Shown: positions 1 to 8,398, counted from the first letter of the stretch. The stretch is DNA of 64,000 nt from Coriobacteriaceae bacterium (GCA_902364645.1 CABJEP010000003.1:97249-161248), one strand, 5' to 3'. Numbers and translations: made by a program. Notes: generated from the sequence alone by a model not told the origin.

Positions 1-906
1 CACATCGACACCGCCTACCAGAACGGCTTTACCCCGTACGCCACGGGCTGCCAGGTCATCATCGCCGACGGCCTCAAGGGTACCGACGAGGCGCTCGTCC
101 CGGTCGAGGGTGGCGAGTACGTGCGCGAGGCCAAGATCGGCCAGGCACTCATGGATGCCGATATCGTGATCAGCCTTACGCACTTTAAGGGTCATGAGCA
201 GGCCGGCTTTGGCGGCGCCATGAAGAACTTGGGTATGGGTGGCGGCAGCCGCGCCGGCAAGATGGAGCAGCATGCCGCCGGCAAGCCGAACGTCGCGACC
301 GAGCACTGCATTGGCTGCCGTGCCTGTGAAAAGATCTGCGCGCACAACGCTATCTCGTTCGACGACACCCGCGAGTGCGAGCTTGCCAACGGCAACACCC
401 GCACGGTCCACGTGGCTGCCATCGACCACGATCGCTGTGTGGGCTGCGGCCGCTGCATCGGCGTTTGCAACCAGGACGCCATCAAGCCCGGCTATGACGC
501 TGCGGCCGACGTGCTCAACTACAAGATCGCCGAGTACACCAAGGCCGTTGTCGACGGCCGCCCGAGCTTCCATATCTCACTGGCTATGGATATCAGTCCC
601 AACTGCGATTGCCATCCCGAAAACGACACGCCCATCGTCAACGATATCGGCATGTTCGCGAGCTTCGACCCGGTCGCCATCGACCAGGCCTGCGCCGATG
701 CCGTTATGGCGTCCGAGCCGCTTCCCAACACTGAGCTCACCGACAGCGCCGCCAAGATGGAGCATGACCACGAGCATCTGGAGGGCGAGCAGGCCAAGGA
801 CCCCTTCTGCATCACGCATCCCGACACCGACTGGCGCGCGTGCATCGCGCATGCCGAAAAGATCGGCCTGGGCACGAGCGAGTACGAGCTCATCGAGGTC
901 AAGTAA
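1..906 (+). CDS. DUF362 / ferredoxin-type iron-sulfur protein, 5' truncated by window edge
   Basis: The frame is open from base 1, so the N-terminus lies outside the window; 301 residues are visible. The middle holds two classic 4Fe-4S motifs, CIGCRACEKIC and CVGCGRCIGVC, so it should carry two [4Fe-4S] clusters. The flanking sequence (DIVISLTHFKGHEQAGFGGA, then a region with CDCHPEN) is typical of DUF362 proteins, which pair a DUF362 domain with a ferredoxin domain and are thought to be cytoplasmic redox proteins. Substrate and partner cannot be read from the sequence. A strong terminator follows the stop. The domain call is secure; the physiological role is unknown. Confidence 0.88.
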   Translation, partial: HIDTAYQNGFTPYATGCQVIIADGLKGTDEALVPVEGGEYVREAKIGQALMDADIVISLTHFKGHEQAGFGGAMKNLGMGGGSRAGKMEQHAAGKPNVATEHCIGCRACEKICAHNAISFDDTRECELANGNTRTVHVAAIDHDRCVGCGRCIGVCNQDAIKPGYDAAADVLNYKIAEYTKAVVDGRPSFHISLAMDISPNCDCHPENDTPIVNDIGMFASFDPVAIDQACADAVMASEPLPNTELTDSAAKMEHDHEHLEGEQAKDPFCITHPDTDWRACIAHAEKIGLGTSEYELIEVK

Positions 907-958
907 CACCTGTCTATTGGACATATCAAGCGCTTTTGTAGCGCAACGTTAGCAAAAG

Positions 959-992
959 CCGCCCGTGAGCACAGCGCTCGCGGGCGGTTTTT
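959..992 (+). terminator. Rho-independent terminator of the DUF362 gene
   Basis: A 12-bp stem (CCGCCCGTGAGC pairing with GCTCGCGGGCGG, one wobble) with a 5-nt loop is followed by a T run. It lies about 50 nt after the stop codon. Confidence 0.85.
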
Positions 993-1120
993 CGGAAGTA
1001 TGCGGCAAATTCTGAGACCGCCGACCACACTGTGTTTTTTGCCAACAAAATCGCAGGTAAACCAGGTGCGAAACAGGGGTCTGGTCGGCAAGTTCAGATT
1101 TTGCCGCATACTTCCGAAAA
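989..1120. repeat. Imperfect long inverted repeat, about 38-bp arms
   Basis: The left arm (989-1026) starts TTTTCGGAAGTATGCGGCAA and the right arm (1082-1120) ends with its complement. The outer 21 bp are perfectly paired, then TCTGA/TCAGA and GCCGACCA/TGGTCGGC segments continue with small internal mismatches. It fills most of the gap between the convergent DUF362 and hydrolase genes. No coding potential is visible. It is probably a dispersed palindromic element of the genome. Confidence 0.75.
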
Positions 1121-1156
1121 CAGGGGTCAGCTGGAGCTGTAAATGCTGATATTTGC

Positions 1157-2122
1157 CTAAAAATTCTCGTCGAGGAAGTTATCGACCGTATTCCAGTAGA
1201 GTTCGGGGTCAACTTGCGCGCTCTTGGCGTGGGTGGCGCCGTGGATAGTGAGCTTCTGTTTAACCTTGCTGGCGCACGCGTCGTAGTTTTGGTCGAGCAT
1301 ACTGTACGGTACAAAGGTGTCCCGGTCGCCATGGATAAATAGCATGGGGACCGTCGCGTGTTTAAGCTGTTCCACGCTGCTCGCCTTATGAAAGTCGTAG
1401 CCTGCGCGCACGTTGCACACCAAGTTTGCTACATCGAGCAAGGGAAAGCTGGGCAGGCCGAACACGTCCTTGAGCTGCAGAGAAAACTCGTCCCAAACAC
1501 TCGTATAACCACAGTCCTCGATAATGCATTTTACATTTGCAGGCAGAGATTCCCCCGCGACGTTCATGGCCGTCGCCGCACCCATCGACTCGCCAAAGAC
1601 CAGGATGCGCGCCTCGGGGTCGGCCTGAACGATGCGCCCGATCCACGCGATGACATCGAGCCGCTCGGGCCAGCCCATGCCGATATAGTCGCCGCCGGAG
1701 CGCTCGTGGGCACGGGCGGCGGGCGCGAGCACGTTCATGCCGCGGTCGTGGAAGCGCTTGACGTATCGGGCCATGCCGATGGGCTCGTCGGTGTATCCGT
1801 GCAGGCAGATAGCGTAATCGTGCGTGCTTTCCGGGCCGGCAAAATACCAAGCGGCAAGCTCGGTTCCGTCATCTGCGGTGAGGCTGCTGCTCTCGCGATT
1901 CTCTTTAAACCACGCCCGCGCCTCGGTTCCCTCGGCATCCGGCTGCTCACTTTCTTTGCCGTCCTTGCCGTCCTGCATCATCTTCATGGTGTATGGCGCG
2001 CGGGGATTCAGCGCGAAGTCAAACAGAAAGTTGCCGGCAAATCCGAGCAGCGCAATGACAACCACCAGCGCAACGACGCCGGCTATCTTGAGCTTTCGAT
2101 GGGAACGTGCGTTTTGAGACAT
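1157..2122 (-). CDS. Membrane-anchored alpha/beta hydrolase
   Basis: This 321-residue protein has a basic N-terminus and one hydrophobic segment (residues 12-36), so the catalytic domain probably lies outside the membrane. The fold markers are in order: oxyanion-region HGYTDEP (108-114), nucleophile elbow GESMG with Ser179, an acid in HGDRD (Asp268) and a His in GATH (His298). The pattern resembles the BAAT/DUF-type serine hydrolases of Firmicutes and Actinobacteria. The likely reaction is ester, thioester or amide hydrolysis of an unknown substrate. The gene converges with the DUF362 gene and diverges from the hemolysin III-like gene. Start ATG at 2122. Confidence 0.85.
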   Translation of the reverse strand: MSQNARSHRKLKIAGVVALVVVIALLGFAGNFLFDFALNPRAPYTMKMMQDGKDGKESEQPDAEGTEARAWFKENRESSSLTADDGTELAAWYFAGPESTHDYAICLHGYTDEPIGMARYVKRFHDRGMNVLAPAARAHERSGGDYIGMGWPERLDVIAWIGRIVQADPEARILVFGESMGAATAMNVAGESLPANVKCIIEDCGYTSVWDEFSLQLKDVFGLPSFPLLDVANLVCNVRAGYDFHKASSVEQLKHATVPMLFIHGDRDTFVPYSMLDQNYDACASKVKQKLTIHGATHAKSAQVDPELYWNTVDNFLDENF

Positions 2123-2308
2123 AAGAAGCTTTCCTATAAGATGTTAATACATCAACATTTAATGCAAGCGCATTATGGACGTTCACCGTTGATGCGTCAA
2201 CAGGCAAAGAATGGGTAAACAAAGGGTCACGTATGGTGCAAATTTCGCACGCACCCAGACGCTTTGATATAGTGTTGAGAACTCTTTACGTTGGAGGATG
2301 TAACCGGC

Positions 2309-2992
2309 ATGTCCGATTCGAGCGACAGTTCCAAGCCGCGACCCAAGGCCGCGGCCGTTCCGCACTACACGGTGGGCGAGGAGATTATGAACTCCGTCAC
2401 CCATGGTGTCGGCTGCTTGCTGGGTATTGCGGGTCTGGTGCTCCTGATCGTATTCGCTGCACTGCGCGGCGGTGGCCCGGCCCACATGGCCGCGGCAATT
2501 GTCTATGGCGTCAGCATCATCCTCGAATACCTAGCCTCCACGCTCTACCATGCGATTCAACCCGCGCGCGCCAAGCGCGTGTTTCGCATCATCGACCACA
2601 GCTGCATCTACCTGCTCATAGCCGGCAGCTATACGCCGTTTTGCCTCATCACGCTCGCAAACGACGGCGGCGCTGCGCTGTTCTTCGCCGTATGGGCCAT
2701 CGCCATTATCGGCATCGCCCTCGAGTGCTTTATGCGCGAGCGCCAGCCGCACTGGGTAAGCGGCCTGGTCTACCTGCTGATGGGCTGGCTCGTTGTCTTT
2801 AAGCTGCCCGAGCTCGTGTCGCTGCTCAACCCCGTGGCACTTGCCCTGCTCGCTGTCGGCGGCGTGTGCTATACCGTGGGCGTGCCGTTCTACATCGCCA
2901 AAAACGTGCGCTATCTGCATAGTGTGTTTCACCTGTGGGTGCTCGCCGGCAGCATCTTCCAGTTCATGGCGGTGATTCTCTTCGTAATTTAG
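2309..2992 (+). CDS. Hemolysin III / PAQR-family membrane protein
   Basis: A 227-residue protein with seven predicted membrane segments. Family marks include NSVTHGVG near the N-terminus, STLYHAI, DHSCIYLLIAGSYTPF and the C-terminal SVFHLWVLAGS; the histidines correspond to the metal-site residues of the PAQR/HlyIII superfamily. Bacterial members are linked to membrane-fluidity or lipid homeostasis rather than proven haemolysis. An in-frame TTG exists at 2291, but ATG 2309 is preferred because GGAGG at 2293-2297 lies 11 nt ahead of it. The CorC-like gene follows on the same strand after 110 nt. Confidence 0.88.
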   Translation: MSDSSDSSKPRPKAAAVPHYTVGEEIMNSVTHGVGCLLGIAGLVLLIVFAALRGGGPAHMAAAIVYGVSIILEYLASTLYHAIQPARAKRVFRIIDHSCIYLLIAGSYTPFCLITLANDGGAALFFAVWAIAIIGIALECFMRERQPHWVSGLVYLLMGWLVVFKLPELVSLLNPVALALLAVGGVCYTVGVPFYIAKNVRYLHSVFHLWVLAGSIFQFMAVILFVI

Positions 2993-3102
2993 CGACCACG
3001 CCTGCGCGCCCGCGTCCTCGTTTGGGCGCCGGTGCAATTGCCGTATCCGTCATCAACGTTTTGACCTGACGTCCCGAATCTTGGAGGTTCGAGAAACTCC
3101 CG

Positions 3103-4476
3103 ATGGACATAACCATCTCCCTTATCACTACCCTCGTTTTGACCCTCATCAACGGCTACTTCTCTATGTCCGAGATGGCGCTCACCACGGCCAAGCGCGC
3201 CGTGCTGGAGCATGAGGCCGAGGAAGGCGACAAGCGCGCCGAGCGTGCCATTAAGCTGGCTGCCGACTCCGACCAGCTGCTCGCCACCATCCAGGTCGCC
3301 ATCACGCTCGTGGGCTTCGCCTCGTCCGCCGTTGCCTCGACGAGCCTGTCCGACCCGCTCGCCACGTGGCTCATGAGCTTTGGCATCGCGCCGCTCTCCG
3401 CCATCGCGCGCGGCCTGGCGCCGGTCATCATCACCGTCGCCGTCGCCTTTGTGTCCATCGTGATCGGCGAGCTCGTGCCCAAGCGCATCGGCCTTGCTAA
3501 CGCCGAGGGCGTATCCAAGCAGGTCGTGGGACCGCTCTCCGTATTCCAAAAGATCGCCCGTCCGCTCGTGTGGCTGACTGGCGCTTGCTCCGATGGCCTG
3601 GCCCGCATCTTGCGTATCAAGAGTGCCGACGACCGTCAGAACGTCTCGGAGGAAGAGATCAAGTACATGGTCTCGGAGCAGGACGACCTGCTCGACGAGG
3701 AAAAGCGCATGATCCACGAGATCTTCGACCTGGGCGACACCGTTGCCCGCGAGGTCATGGTGCCGCGCGTGGACACCACCATGTGCGAGGACGACGAGAC
3801 GGTCGCCGACGTGTTGTCCACCATGCGCCAGACCGGCTTCAGCCGCATCCCCGTCTATCACGAGGACCCCGACAACGTCGCGGGCATCGCGCACATCAAG
3901 GACCTGATCCAGCCCGCGCTCGATGGCAAGGGCGACCAGCCCATCGCCGGCTTTTTGCGCGACGCCACCTTTGTGCCCGACACCAAGGACATCCTGCCGC
4001 TGCTGTCCGAGATGCAGACCTCGCACGACCAGATCGTGGTCGTCGTGGATGAGTACGGCGGCACGGCCGGCATCATCACCATCGAGGACATCGTCGAGGA
4101 GATCGTGGGCGAGATCGAGGACGAGTTCGACCCCGACAACAAGTACCTCACGCGCCTTTCGCGCCGCGAGTGGCTCGTCGATGGGCGTTTTTCGTGCGAT
4201 GACGCGATTGAGCTTGGTTGGCCGCTCGAGGAAAGCGATGATTATGAGACCATCGCCGGCTGGATTTTGGAGCTTTGCGACTCGGTGCCCGACATCGGAG
4301 AGGTGTTTGAGGTCGCGGGGTACAAGTTTAAAGTGCAGTCGATGCGTGGCCAGCGCATCTCGCTCATTCGCGTGATCGCTCCGGCCGAAACCGATAAGAA
4401 GGATTCCGAGTCTTCGGCAGAGAAGCCGGCGGCGTCGGGTGCGGGCTCTGTGGATCCGCACGATGGCGACGAGTAG
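3103..4476 (+). CDS. CNNM/CorC (HlyC/CorC) family membrane protein with CBS pair
   Basis: 457 residues. The N-terminal DUF21/CNNM membrane domain (about 1-190) begins with a hydrophobic helix and NGYFSMSEMALTTAKRA, the usual E-M-A signature. A CBS pair spans about 205-335 (REVMVPRVDTTMCEDDETV; DQIVVVVDEYGGTAGIITIE), followed by a CorC_HlyC domain (about 350-430). Relatives take part in Mg2+/Co2+ export or resistance. Here the window also has MgtE-like, NRAMP-related and MgtA proteins, so a role in Mg2+ balance is a reasonable inference. RBS TGGAGG lies upstream of ATG 3103. The next gene starts 24 nt downstream, suggesting an operon. Confidence 0.9.
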   Translation: MDITISLITTLVLTLINGYFSMSEMALTTAKRAVLEHEAEEGDKRAERAIKLAADSDQLLATIQVAITLVGFASSAVASTSLSDPLATWLMSFGIAPLSAIARGLAPVIITVAVAFVSIVIGELVPKRIGLANAEGVSKQVVGPLSVFQKIARPLVWLTGACSDGLARILRIKSADDRQNVSEEEIKYMVSEQDDLLDEEKRMIHEIFDLGDTVAREVMVPRVDTTMCEDDETVADVLSTMRQTGFSRIPVYHEDPDNVAGIAHIKDLIQPALDGKGDQPIAGFLRDATFVPDTKDILPLLSEMQTSHDQIVVVVDEYGGTAGIITIEDIVEEIVGEIEDEFDPDNKYLTRLSRREWLVDGRFSCDDAIELGWPLEESDDYETIAGWILELCDSVPDIGEVFEVAGYKFKVQSMRGQRISLIRVIAPAETDKKDSESSAEKPAASGAGSVDPHDGDE

Positions 4477-4500
4477 GACAAGGAAGAGTAGGGGAGAGTT

Positions 4501-5334
4501 ATGGCAGGCCTGTTCAACATCCTTAAGGTCACCGTCAGCGAGGACAAGATCTGTGCGCATGTGCTGGTGAACCCCGGCATGCCGCTCATGACCTCGGAGG
4601 ACATCGAGGCCACGGCGCGCGTGTACTACCTGGTACCGGCGATTGCCAAGCACCTGTGCCTGGGCGATTCCGGCCGCGAGTTCCAGGACTGCATGGGTCA
4701 GACCGAGCTCTGCCACCTGCTGGAGCACGTGACGGTCGAGCTCATGAACGAGACCGGTCTTGCCGGTAGCATCTCGTGCGGCCGCACGCGCGTAAGCGAG
4801 CATGACGAGCGTGTCTTTGAGGTCGAGCTTTCGTGTCCCGACGACGCACTGGCCATCGGTGCGCTGTCGTCGGCCACCTTTATGATGGACTGGGCGTACC
4901 TGCACGCCGACCAGCCTGCCCCCGACGTGGAAGGCACGGTCGCGGGCCTGCGCAACCTGGTGCTGGGCATGCGCGCCGAGGCCGAGGGCAAGGATCCTCA
5001 CGAGGCCGTCGCTGCTGCGAACGGCGAAGATGCTGCCGAGGACGAGGGCGCTGACGAGGGCGATGTGCCGGTCGACGCCGAGCCCGTTGCCGATGCGACC
5101 GCCGAGCCCGTTCCCACCGAGCCCCAGGGCGTCCCCAACTTTGACGACGAGCCCCAGGTGGCGATTGATACCGAGGGCGCGGTTGCCGAGAACCACGAGG
5201 CCTCCGCTGCCGTCTTTGGCGGTGCGGCGACGGTTCCGGCAGGACCTGCGCATGAGGGCGGCCTGCCACTCGTGGACGGCGCCGGCGAGGACCCGGGTGC
5301 CACGGTGGCCATGCCGGCTATGCCTCAGGAGTAG
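4501..5334 (+). CDS. Stand-alone cyanophycin-synthetase N-domain-like protein with acidic tail
   Basis: 277 residues. Residues 1-165 look like the N-terminal domain of cyanophycin synthetase: the stretch around HLLEHVTVELMNETGLAG followed by SCGRTR matches the conserved HxxEHVxxELQ...G(F)GRTR block of CphA. The ATP-grasp and Mur-ligase modules of CphA are absent, so this is not a cyanophycin synthetase. The last 110 residues are a low-complexity Glu/Asp/Ala/Pro tail. It is co-oriented with the CorC-like gene (24-nt gap). Function unknown; the domain could bind peptide or amino-acid polymer ligands (inference). Confidence 0.7.
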   Translation: MAGLFNILKVTVSEDKICAHVLVNPGMPLMTSEDIEATARVYYLVPAIAKHLCLGDSGREFQDCMGQTELCHLLEHVTVELMNETGLAGSISCGRTRVSEHDERVFEVELSCPDDALAIGALSSATFMMDWAYLHADQPAPDVEGTVAGLRNLVLGMRAEAEGKDPHEAVAAANGEDAAEDEGADEGDVPVDAEPVADATAEPVPTEPQGVPNFDDEPQVAIDTEGAVAENHEASAAVFGGAATVPAGPAHEGGLPLVDGAGEDPGATVAMPAMPQE

Positions 5335-5470
5335 GCCTACGCGTTTATCACCATCACGTACCTGCGCCTTTGCCGTACGCAGATGAGCGGAGCGGCAAGT
5401 GATGCGCTGCGGGTATAATGGACAGCATTCAAACGGTGGGCACCGACGTGCCCGCAGGAGAGGAATGATC

Positions 5471-5860
5471 ATGGGTAAGACTTTCAGCTTTGTCTCCGGC
5501 GCACTTTTTGGTGCCGCTGCCGGCGCTATTATCGGTGTTGCTCTGGCCCCGCGCTCGGGCGCCGAGACCCGCGCCATGGCTGCCGATATCGCCAACGACG
5601 CCTGGGACAATATGCGCGACACCTACGAGCACAGCGCCGAGGAGGCCCGTGCTGCGGTGAATGACTTTGGCCCGATGGTCGACGCCAAGACCGACGACCT
5701 GCGCGCCAAGGTCGACCTGGCCCGCGAGCGCATGGACCAGCTGCGCGAGCAGCTCAACGACGCCATTTCGGGTGGCAACGTGACGCCTGCCGCCGACGTC
5801 ATGGTCGAGAACGCCGTCGAGGCTGATGCCGAGGCTGCGGAGCCCTCGACCGAGGCATAA
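5471..5860 (+). CDS. YtxH-domain small membrane protein
   Basis: 129 residues. The N-terminal hydrophobic glycine/alanine-rich segment FVSGALFGAAAGAIIGVALA followed by PRSGAETR is the YtxH (gas-vesicle GvpP-like) signature. The rest is a charged, alanine-rich helical region likely to form a coiled coil. YtxH proteins are small stress-associated envelope proteins of unknown biochemistry. Start ATG 5471 is chosen over ATG 5465 because GGAGAGG (5457-5463) then has a 7-nt spacer. The stop overlaps the next start (TAATG), implying translational coupling. Confidence 0.85.
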   Translation: MGKTFSFVSGALFGAAAGAIIGVALAPRSGAETRAMAADIANDAWDNMRDTYEHSAEEARAAVNDFGPMVDAKTDDLRAKVDLARERMDQLREQLNDAISGGNVTPAADVMVENAVEADAEAAEPSTEA

Positions 5861-6615
5861 TGCGCGCCGGGGATTTTGTCGGCGCCAAGATCTATCGCAA
5901 GCCTGCCGAGGACAAGCGCACCAAAAAGGACGGCACGCCGCGCAGCCCTAAAAAGCTCGGAAAGATTCACTTTCCGGTCTTTACCCCGGGCGGTACGCGC
6001 GTGGTCGGCTTTATGGTCCGCCAGTCCGATATCGCGGGCATGATCGAGCGTCCCGACCGATTCGTAGCGCTCGACGCCATTGGTGTCTACGAGGGCGCCA
6101 TCGCGGTTGACGACGTCAAGGGCACCTACGATACCGCTGCGGCCAAGCGCCTCGACATCAACCTGGACGATTGCATCATCTGGGTCGGTATGGACGTGCG
6201 CACGGAATCGGGCGACGTCGTGGGCTATTGCTCGGACGTTGAGTTCAAGCCGCGCTCGGGCATCGTGCAGGCATTCTATGTGACCGCCGGCGCTGCTTCG
6301 AGTGTTTTGGTTGGTGACACGCAGGTGCCGCCGACGATGCTGCGCGGCTACGAGAACGGCGCGATGGTCGTCTCGGACGAGGTCAAGTCGCTCGGGTATT
6401 CGGGCGGTGCGGCTGCCAAGGCCGCCGAGGCCAGCGTCGTGGTGGGCGACAAGGTCAAAAAGGGCGCCAAGGTGCTCGATGACAAGGGATCGGTCGCCGT
6501 GGACAAGGGCAGCCGCGCACTGGGCAAGCAGCTCGGCAAGACGCGCGGTATGTTCAAGGCCTTTAAGGACGAATACCAAAAGGCGAGCGGAGGCTCGTCA
6601 AAAGCTACAAAATAG
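5860..6615 (+). CDS. PRC-barrel domain protein coupled to YtxH
   Basis: 251 residues. Two PRC-barrel-like units can be followed: FVGAKIYRKPAEDKRTKKDG... near the N-terminus and IIWVGMDVRTESGDVVGYCS in the middle, which fit the beta-barrel pattern of this family. The C-terminal third is Lys/Ala-rich (VKKGAKVLDDKGSVAVDKGS) and probably helical. PRC-barrel proteins act as small adaptor domains binding RNA, protein or membranes. The ATG overlaps the YtxH stop by one base, so the two proteins likely act together. A strong hairpin follows at 6637-6666. Confidence 0.8.
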   Translation: MRAGDFVGAKIYRKPAEDKRTKKDGTPRSPKKLGKIHFPVFTPGGTRVVGFMVRQSDIAGMIERPDRFVALDAIGVYEGAIAVDDVKGTYDTAAAKRLDINLDDCIIWVGMDVRTESGDVVGYCSDVEFKPRSGIVQAFYVTAGAASSVLVGDTQVPPTMLRGYENGAMVVSDEVKSLGYSGGAAAKAAEASVVVGDKVKKGAKVLDDKGSVAVDKGSRALGKQLGKTRGMFKAFKDEYQKASGGSSKATK

Positions 6616-6636
6616 CGACGTACCAAATGATGGGAG

Positions 6637-6666
6637 GCAAGCCGGAGACCTGTTGCTCCGGCTTGC
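6637..6666 (+). terminator. Hairpin after PRC-barrel gene, ahead of NodB-like gene
   Basis: A perfect 11-bp stem, GCAAGCCGGAG with CTCCGGCTTGC and an 8-nt loop. Only a weak T stretch follows (TGTGTTT), so it may be a leaky terminator or an mRNA-stabilising hairpin 22 nt ahead of the next start codon. Confidence 0.6.
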
Positions 6667-6687
6667 TGTGTTTATGGGGGAGGGCAC

Positions 6688-8094
6688 ATGCGCCAAAACG
6701 GATCCAACTTAAACGGGCGTTCGGGTGCGCGTCCGACGGCGCGCCGCGACCTGGGGCAGCTGCCCAGCGGTCAGCGCCGCCGTCACCGTAAGCCCGGCGC
6801 GATGTATCTCAACCATAGCCGCGGCTTTAGCGATCGCAGCGCGCGCATCGGCAACAGCCGCACACCCCGTCGTTCGTCTCGCCTGCCCTACGCGCTCATC
6901 GCCGTGGGTTGCGCGCTCGTGCTGTTTATCGCTGCCGTCGTGGGCTACGTCAACCGCAGTGTGGACGTGGAGCTCAACGGCCAGAAGACAGCGGTGCGTG
7001 TGGGCTCTACGCTGCAGAATCTCATCGACGACCAGGAGTTGACTGACACCTACGACGCAGGCGACCTGCTGGCCGTCGATGACAGCGTGCTCAAGCGCCA
7101 TGGGGGCGAAAAGCTGTCGGTGAAGGTCGACGGCAAGCGCGTGAAGCAGGGCAAATGGGATAGCCGCGAACTTGAGGGCGGCGAGAAGGTGACGGTCAAG
7201 GATGGCCGTAACACCTACGAGAAGCACGAGGTTCAGGCTACGGTTATCGAGCCCAAGCTCAAGGTCGAGGGTACGGGCGCTATCGAGTATGTGCAGACGT
7301 GGGGTGTCCAGGGCCGCTCCGAGGTGTGGGTCGGCGAGCAATCGGGCAAGACACAGGACCGCGGCGAGGTCGTGCCCGCCACCGATTGCGTCGTTGCGTG
7401 CGCCAGCGTGGCGCCCAAGGGCAACAAAAAGTACGTGGCGCTGACGTTTGACGAGGGTCCGAGCAGCGCTACCAAGCAGATCTTGCAGGTACTCAAGGAA
7501 AAGGGCGTCACCGCGACGTTCTTCCTGTCGGGCGATGCGGCCGAGGCATCGCCTGCCACGGCCAAGGCGATTGTCGATGCCGGGTGCGAGATCGGATCCA
7601 ACAGCTACAGCGACGATTCGCTCAAGGGTCAGGACCGTGAGGCGGTACGCGAACAGATCACGAAAGGCACCGATGCGATTAAGTCGGCGACCGGCGTGAA
7701 GACGATGCTGCTGCGTGCTCCCTACGCTGCCTTTGACGAGCAAAACTGGATTGATGCGATGGACCTGGTCTCCGCCGTGGTCTCGTGGAATATTGACTCG
7801 GGCGACTGGCTGCTCAACGGTGCCGACGAGCAGGTCTCGACGGTGCTCGATTCGGTGACGCCGGGCAATATCGTGCTGCTCACCGATAGAGACGAATGCG
7901 CCGAGCAGACGCTCGAGGCGCTGCCGCAGATTATCGACGGCCTCATTGCCGACGGCTACAAGATCGTGACGCTCAGCGACCTGGTCAAGACGGACGCGTC
8001 GCTGAGCAAAAAGCTCACCTCGCTGACGAAGGTCACCATGCCCAAGGATGCCGTGTTCCCCCAACTTGCCGAGGACAACGACACCACAGAGTAG
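6688..8094 (+). CDS. Membrane-anchored NodB-fold (polysaccharide deacetylase-like) protein with lost metal ligands
   Basis: 468 residues. Order: basic cytoplasmic head (1-66), one membrane helix (67-88), a DUF348/ubiquitin-like region (about 90-130, VDVELNGQKTAVRVGSTLQNLI), then a NodB domain (about 248-440). The fold markers are visible: ALTFDEGPS, FFLSGDA, RAPYAAFDE, NIDSGDW, NIVLLTDRDE. The metal triad D-H-H is replaced: the second Asp of TFDD is Glu256, and the two His of HSxxH are Asn305 and Asp309. The late catalytic His of the LLHD-type motif is Thr399. Asp255, Arg343 and Asp370 remain. Classical Zn-dependent deacetylation is therefore doubtful; a binding role is possible. RBS GGGGGAGGG precedes ATG 6688. 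Confidence 0.85.
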   Translation: MRQNGSNLNGRSGARPTARRDLGQLPSGQRRRHRKPGAMYLNHSRGFSDRSARIGNSRTPRRSSRLPYALIAVGCALVLFIAAVVGYVNRSVDVELNGQKTAVRVGSTLQNLIDDQELTDTYDAGDLLAVDDSVLKRHGGEKLSVKVDGKRVKQGKWDSRELEGGEKVTVKDGRNTYEKHEVQATVIEPKLKVEGTGAIEYVQTWGVQGRSEVWVGEQSGKTQDRGEVVPATDCVVACASVAPKGNKKYVALTFDEGPSSATKQILQVLKEKGVTATFFLSGDAAEASPATAKAIVDAGCEIGSNSYSDDSLKGQDREAVREQITKGTDAIKSATGVKTMLLRAPYAAFDEQNWIDAMDLVSAVVSWNIDSGDWLLNGADEQVSTVLDSVTPGNIVLLTDRDECAEQTLEALPQIIDGLIADGYKIVTLSDLVKTDASLSKKLTSLTKVTMPKDAVFPQLAEDNDTTE

Positions 8095-8103
8095 TTATTG
8101 GGT

Positions 8104-8130
8104 AGTCATTTAAGAACGTCCCCAATGACT
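8104..8130. repeat. Palindromic repeat family A, copy 1 (inverse orientation)
   Basis: AGTCATTTAAGAACGTCCCC followed by AATGACT. The ends AGTCATT/AATGACT form a 7-bp palindrome around a GGGGACGT core (complement strand). The same unit recurs at about 29.6, 29.8, 38.5 (twice), 45.4 and 55.0 kb. Confidence 0.75.
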
Positions 8131-8205
8131 ATGTCACGGATGCGTCAGCGTTTGGTATGCCTGCAATGTGCAGCGCATAAATTCGATGCCGCAGGGCGAT
8201 GCTGA

Positions 8206-8214
8206 TGCTATAGT
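8206..8214 (+). promoter_or_regulatory. Predicted extended -10 promoter of the MgtE-like leader
   Basis: TGCTATAGT at 8206-8214 reads as an extended -10 (TGn-TATAGT). No clear -35 is seen. Transcription from here would give a leader of about 200 nt before the TTG start at 8423. Confidence 0.4.
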
Positions 8215-8229
8215 TACTGCGGTTAATGA

Positions 8230-8398
8230 GGGTCAAGAGAAAGGTTACAGGTGAAATCCAAACCTCGACCATACAGTCGATGACCCCATGCAGGTGCTTT
8301 TTGCGCATGCACGGGGTGTAAGCGTCGAGCGGCGTGCCGCCCGCGCATGCGTATACATATCCAGAAGCCCCCGGACGCCGCACGCGCGGCCGCGTCCG
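8230..8398 (+). promoter_or_regulatory. Structured 5' leader with mutually exclusive hairpins ahead of MgtE-like gene
   Basis: Three structures can be drawn. (1) A three-way junction closed by GGGTCA (8230-8235) and TGACCC (8281-8286), with inner stems AGGTT/AACCT and CGAC/GTCG. (2) A hairpin CCCCATGCA (8284-8292) with TGCACGGGG (8308-8316); its 5' arm overlaps the closing stem of (1), so the two cannot coexist. (3) CGGACGC (8372-8378) with GCGTCCG (8392-8398), just ahead of the RBS GGGGAG (8411-8416). It does not match the M-box consensus as I know it. A candidate cation-responsive leader; inference only. Confidence 0.5.
8251..8283 (+). CDS. Possible 10-codon leader peptide MKSKPRPYSR
   Basis: A GTG codon at 8251 with GAAAGG 6-7 nt upstream opens a 10-residue frame, MKSKPRPYSR, ending in TGA at 8281-8283. 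It lies inside the structured leader, and the stop codon is part of a stem that competes with the next hairpin. The Pro-Arg-Pro run recalls the proline-containing mgtL leader peptide of enteric mgtA (analogy only; no homology claimed). Translation is unproven. Confidence 0.35.
   Translation: MKSKPRPYSR

Noticed and set aside
2989..5622. Very long minus-strand open frame (877 codons) opposite the CorC-like gene
   Set aside because: It is antisense to genes with clear domains; GC-rich codons leave the opposite frame open. Its product is low-complexity (His/Arg/Gly/Leu) with no recognisable motif.
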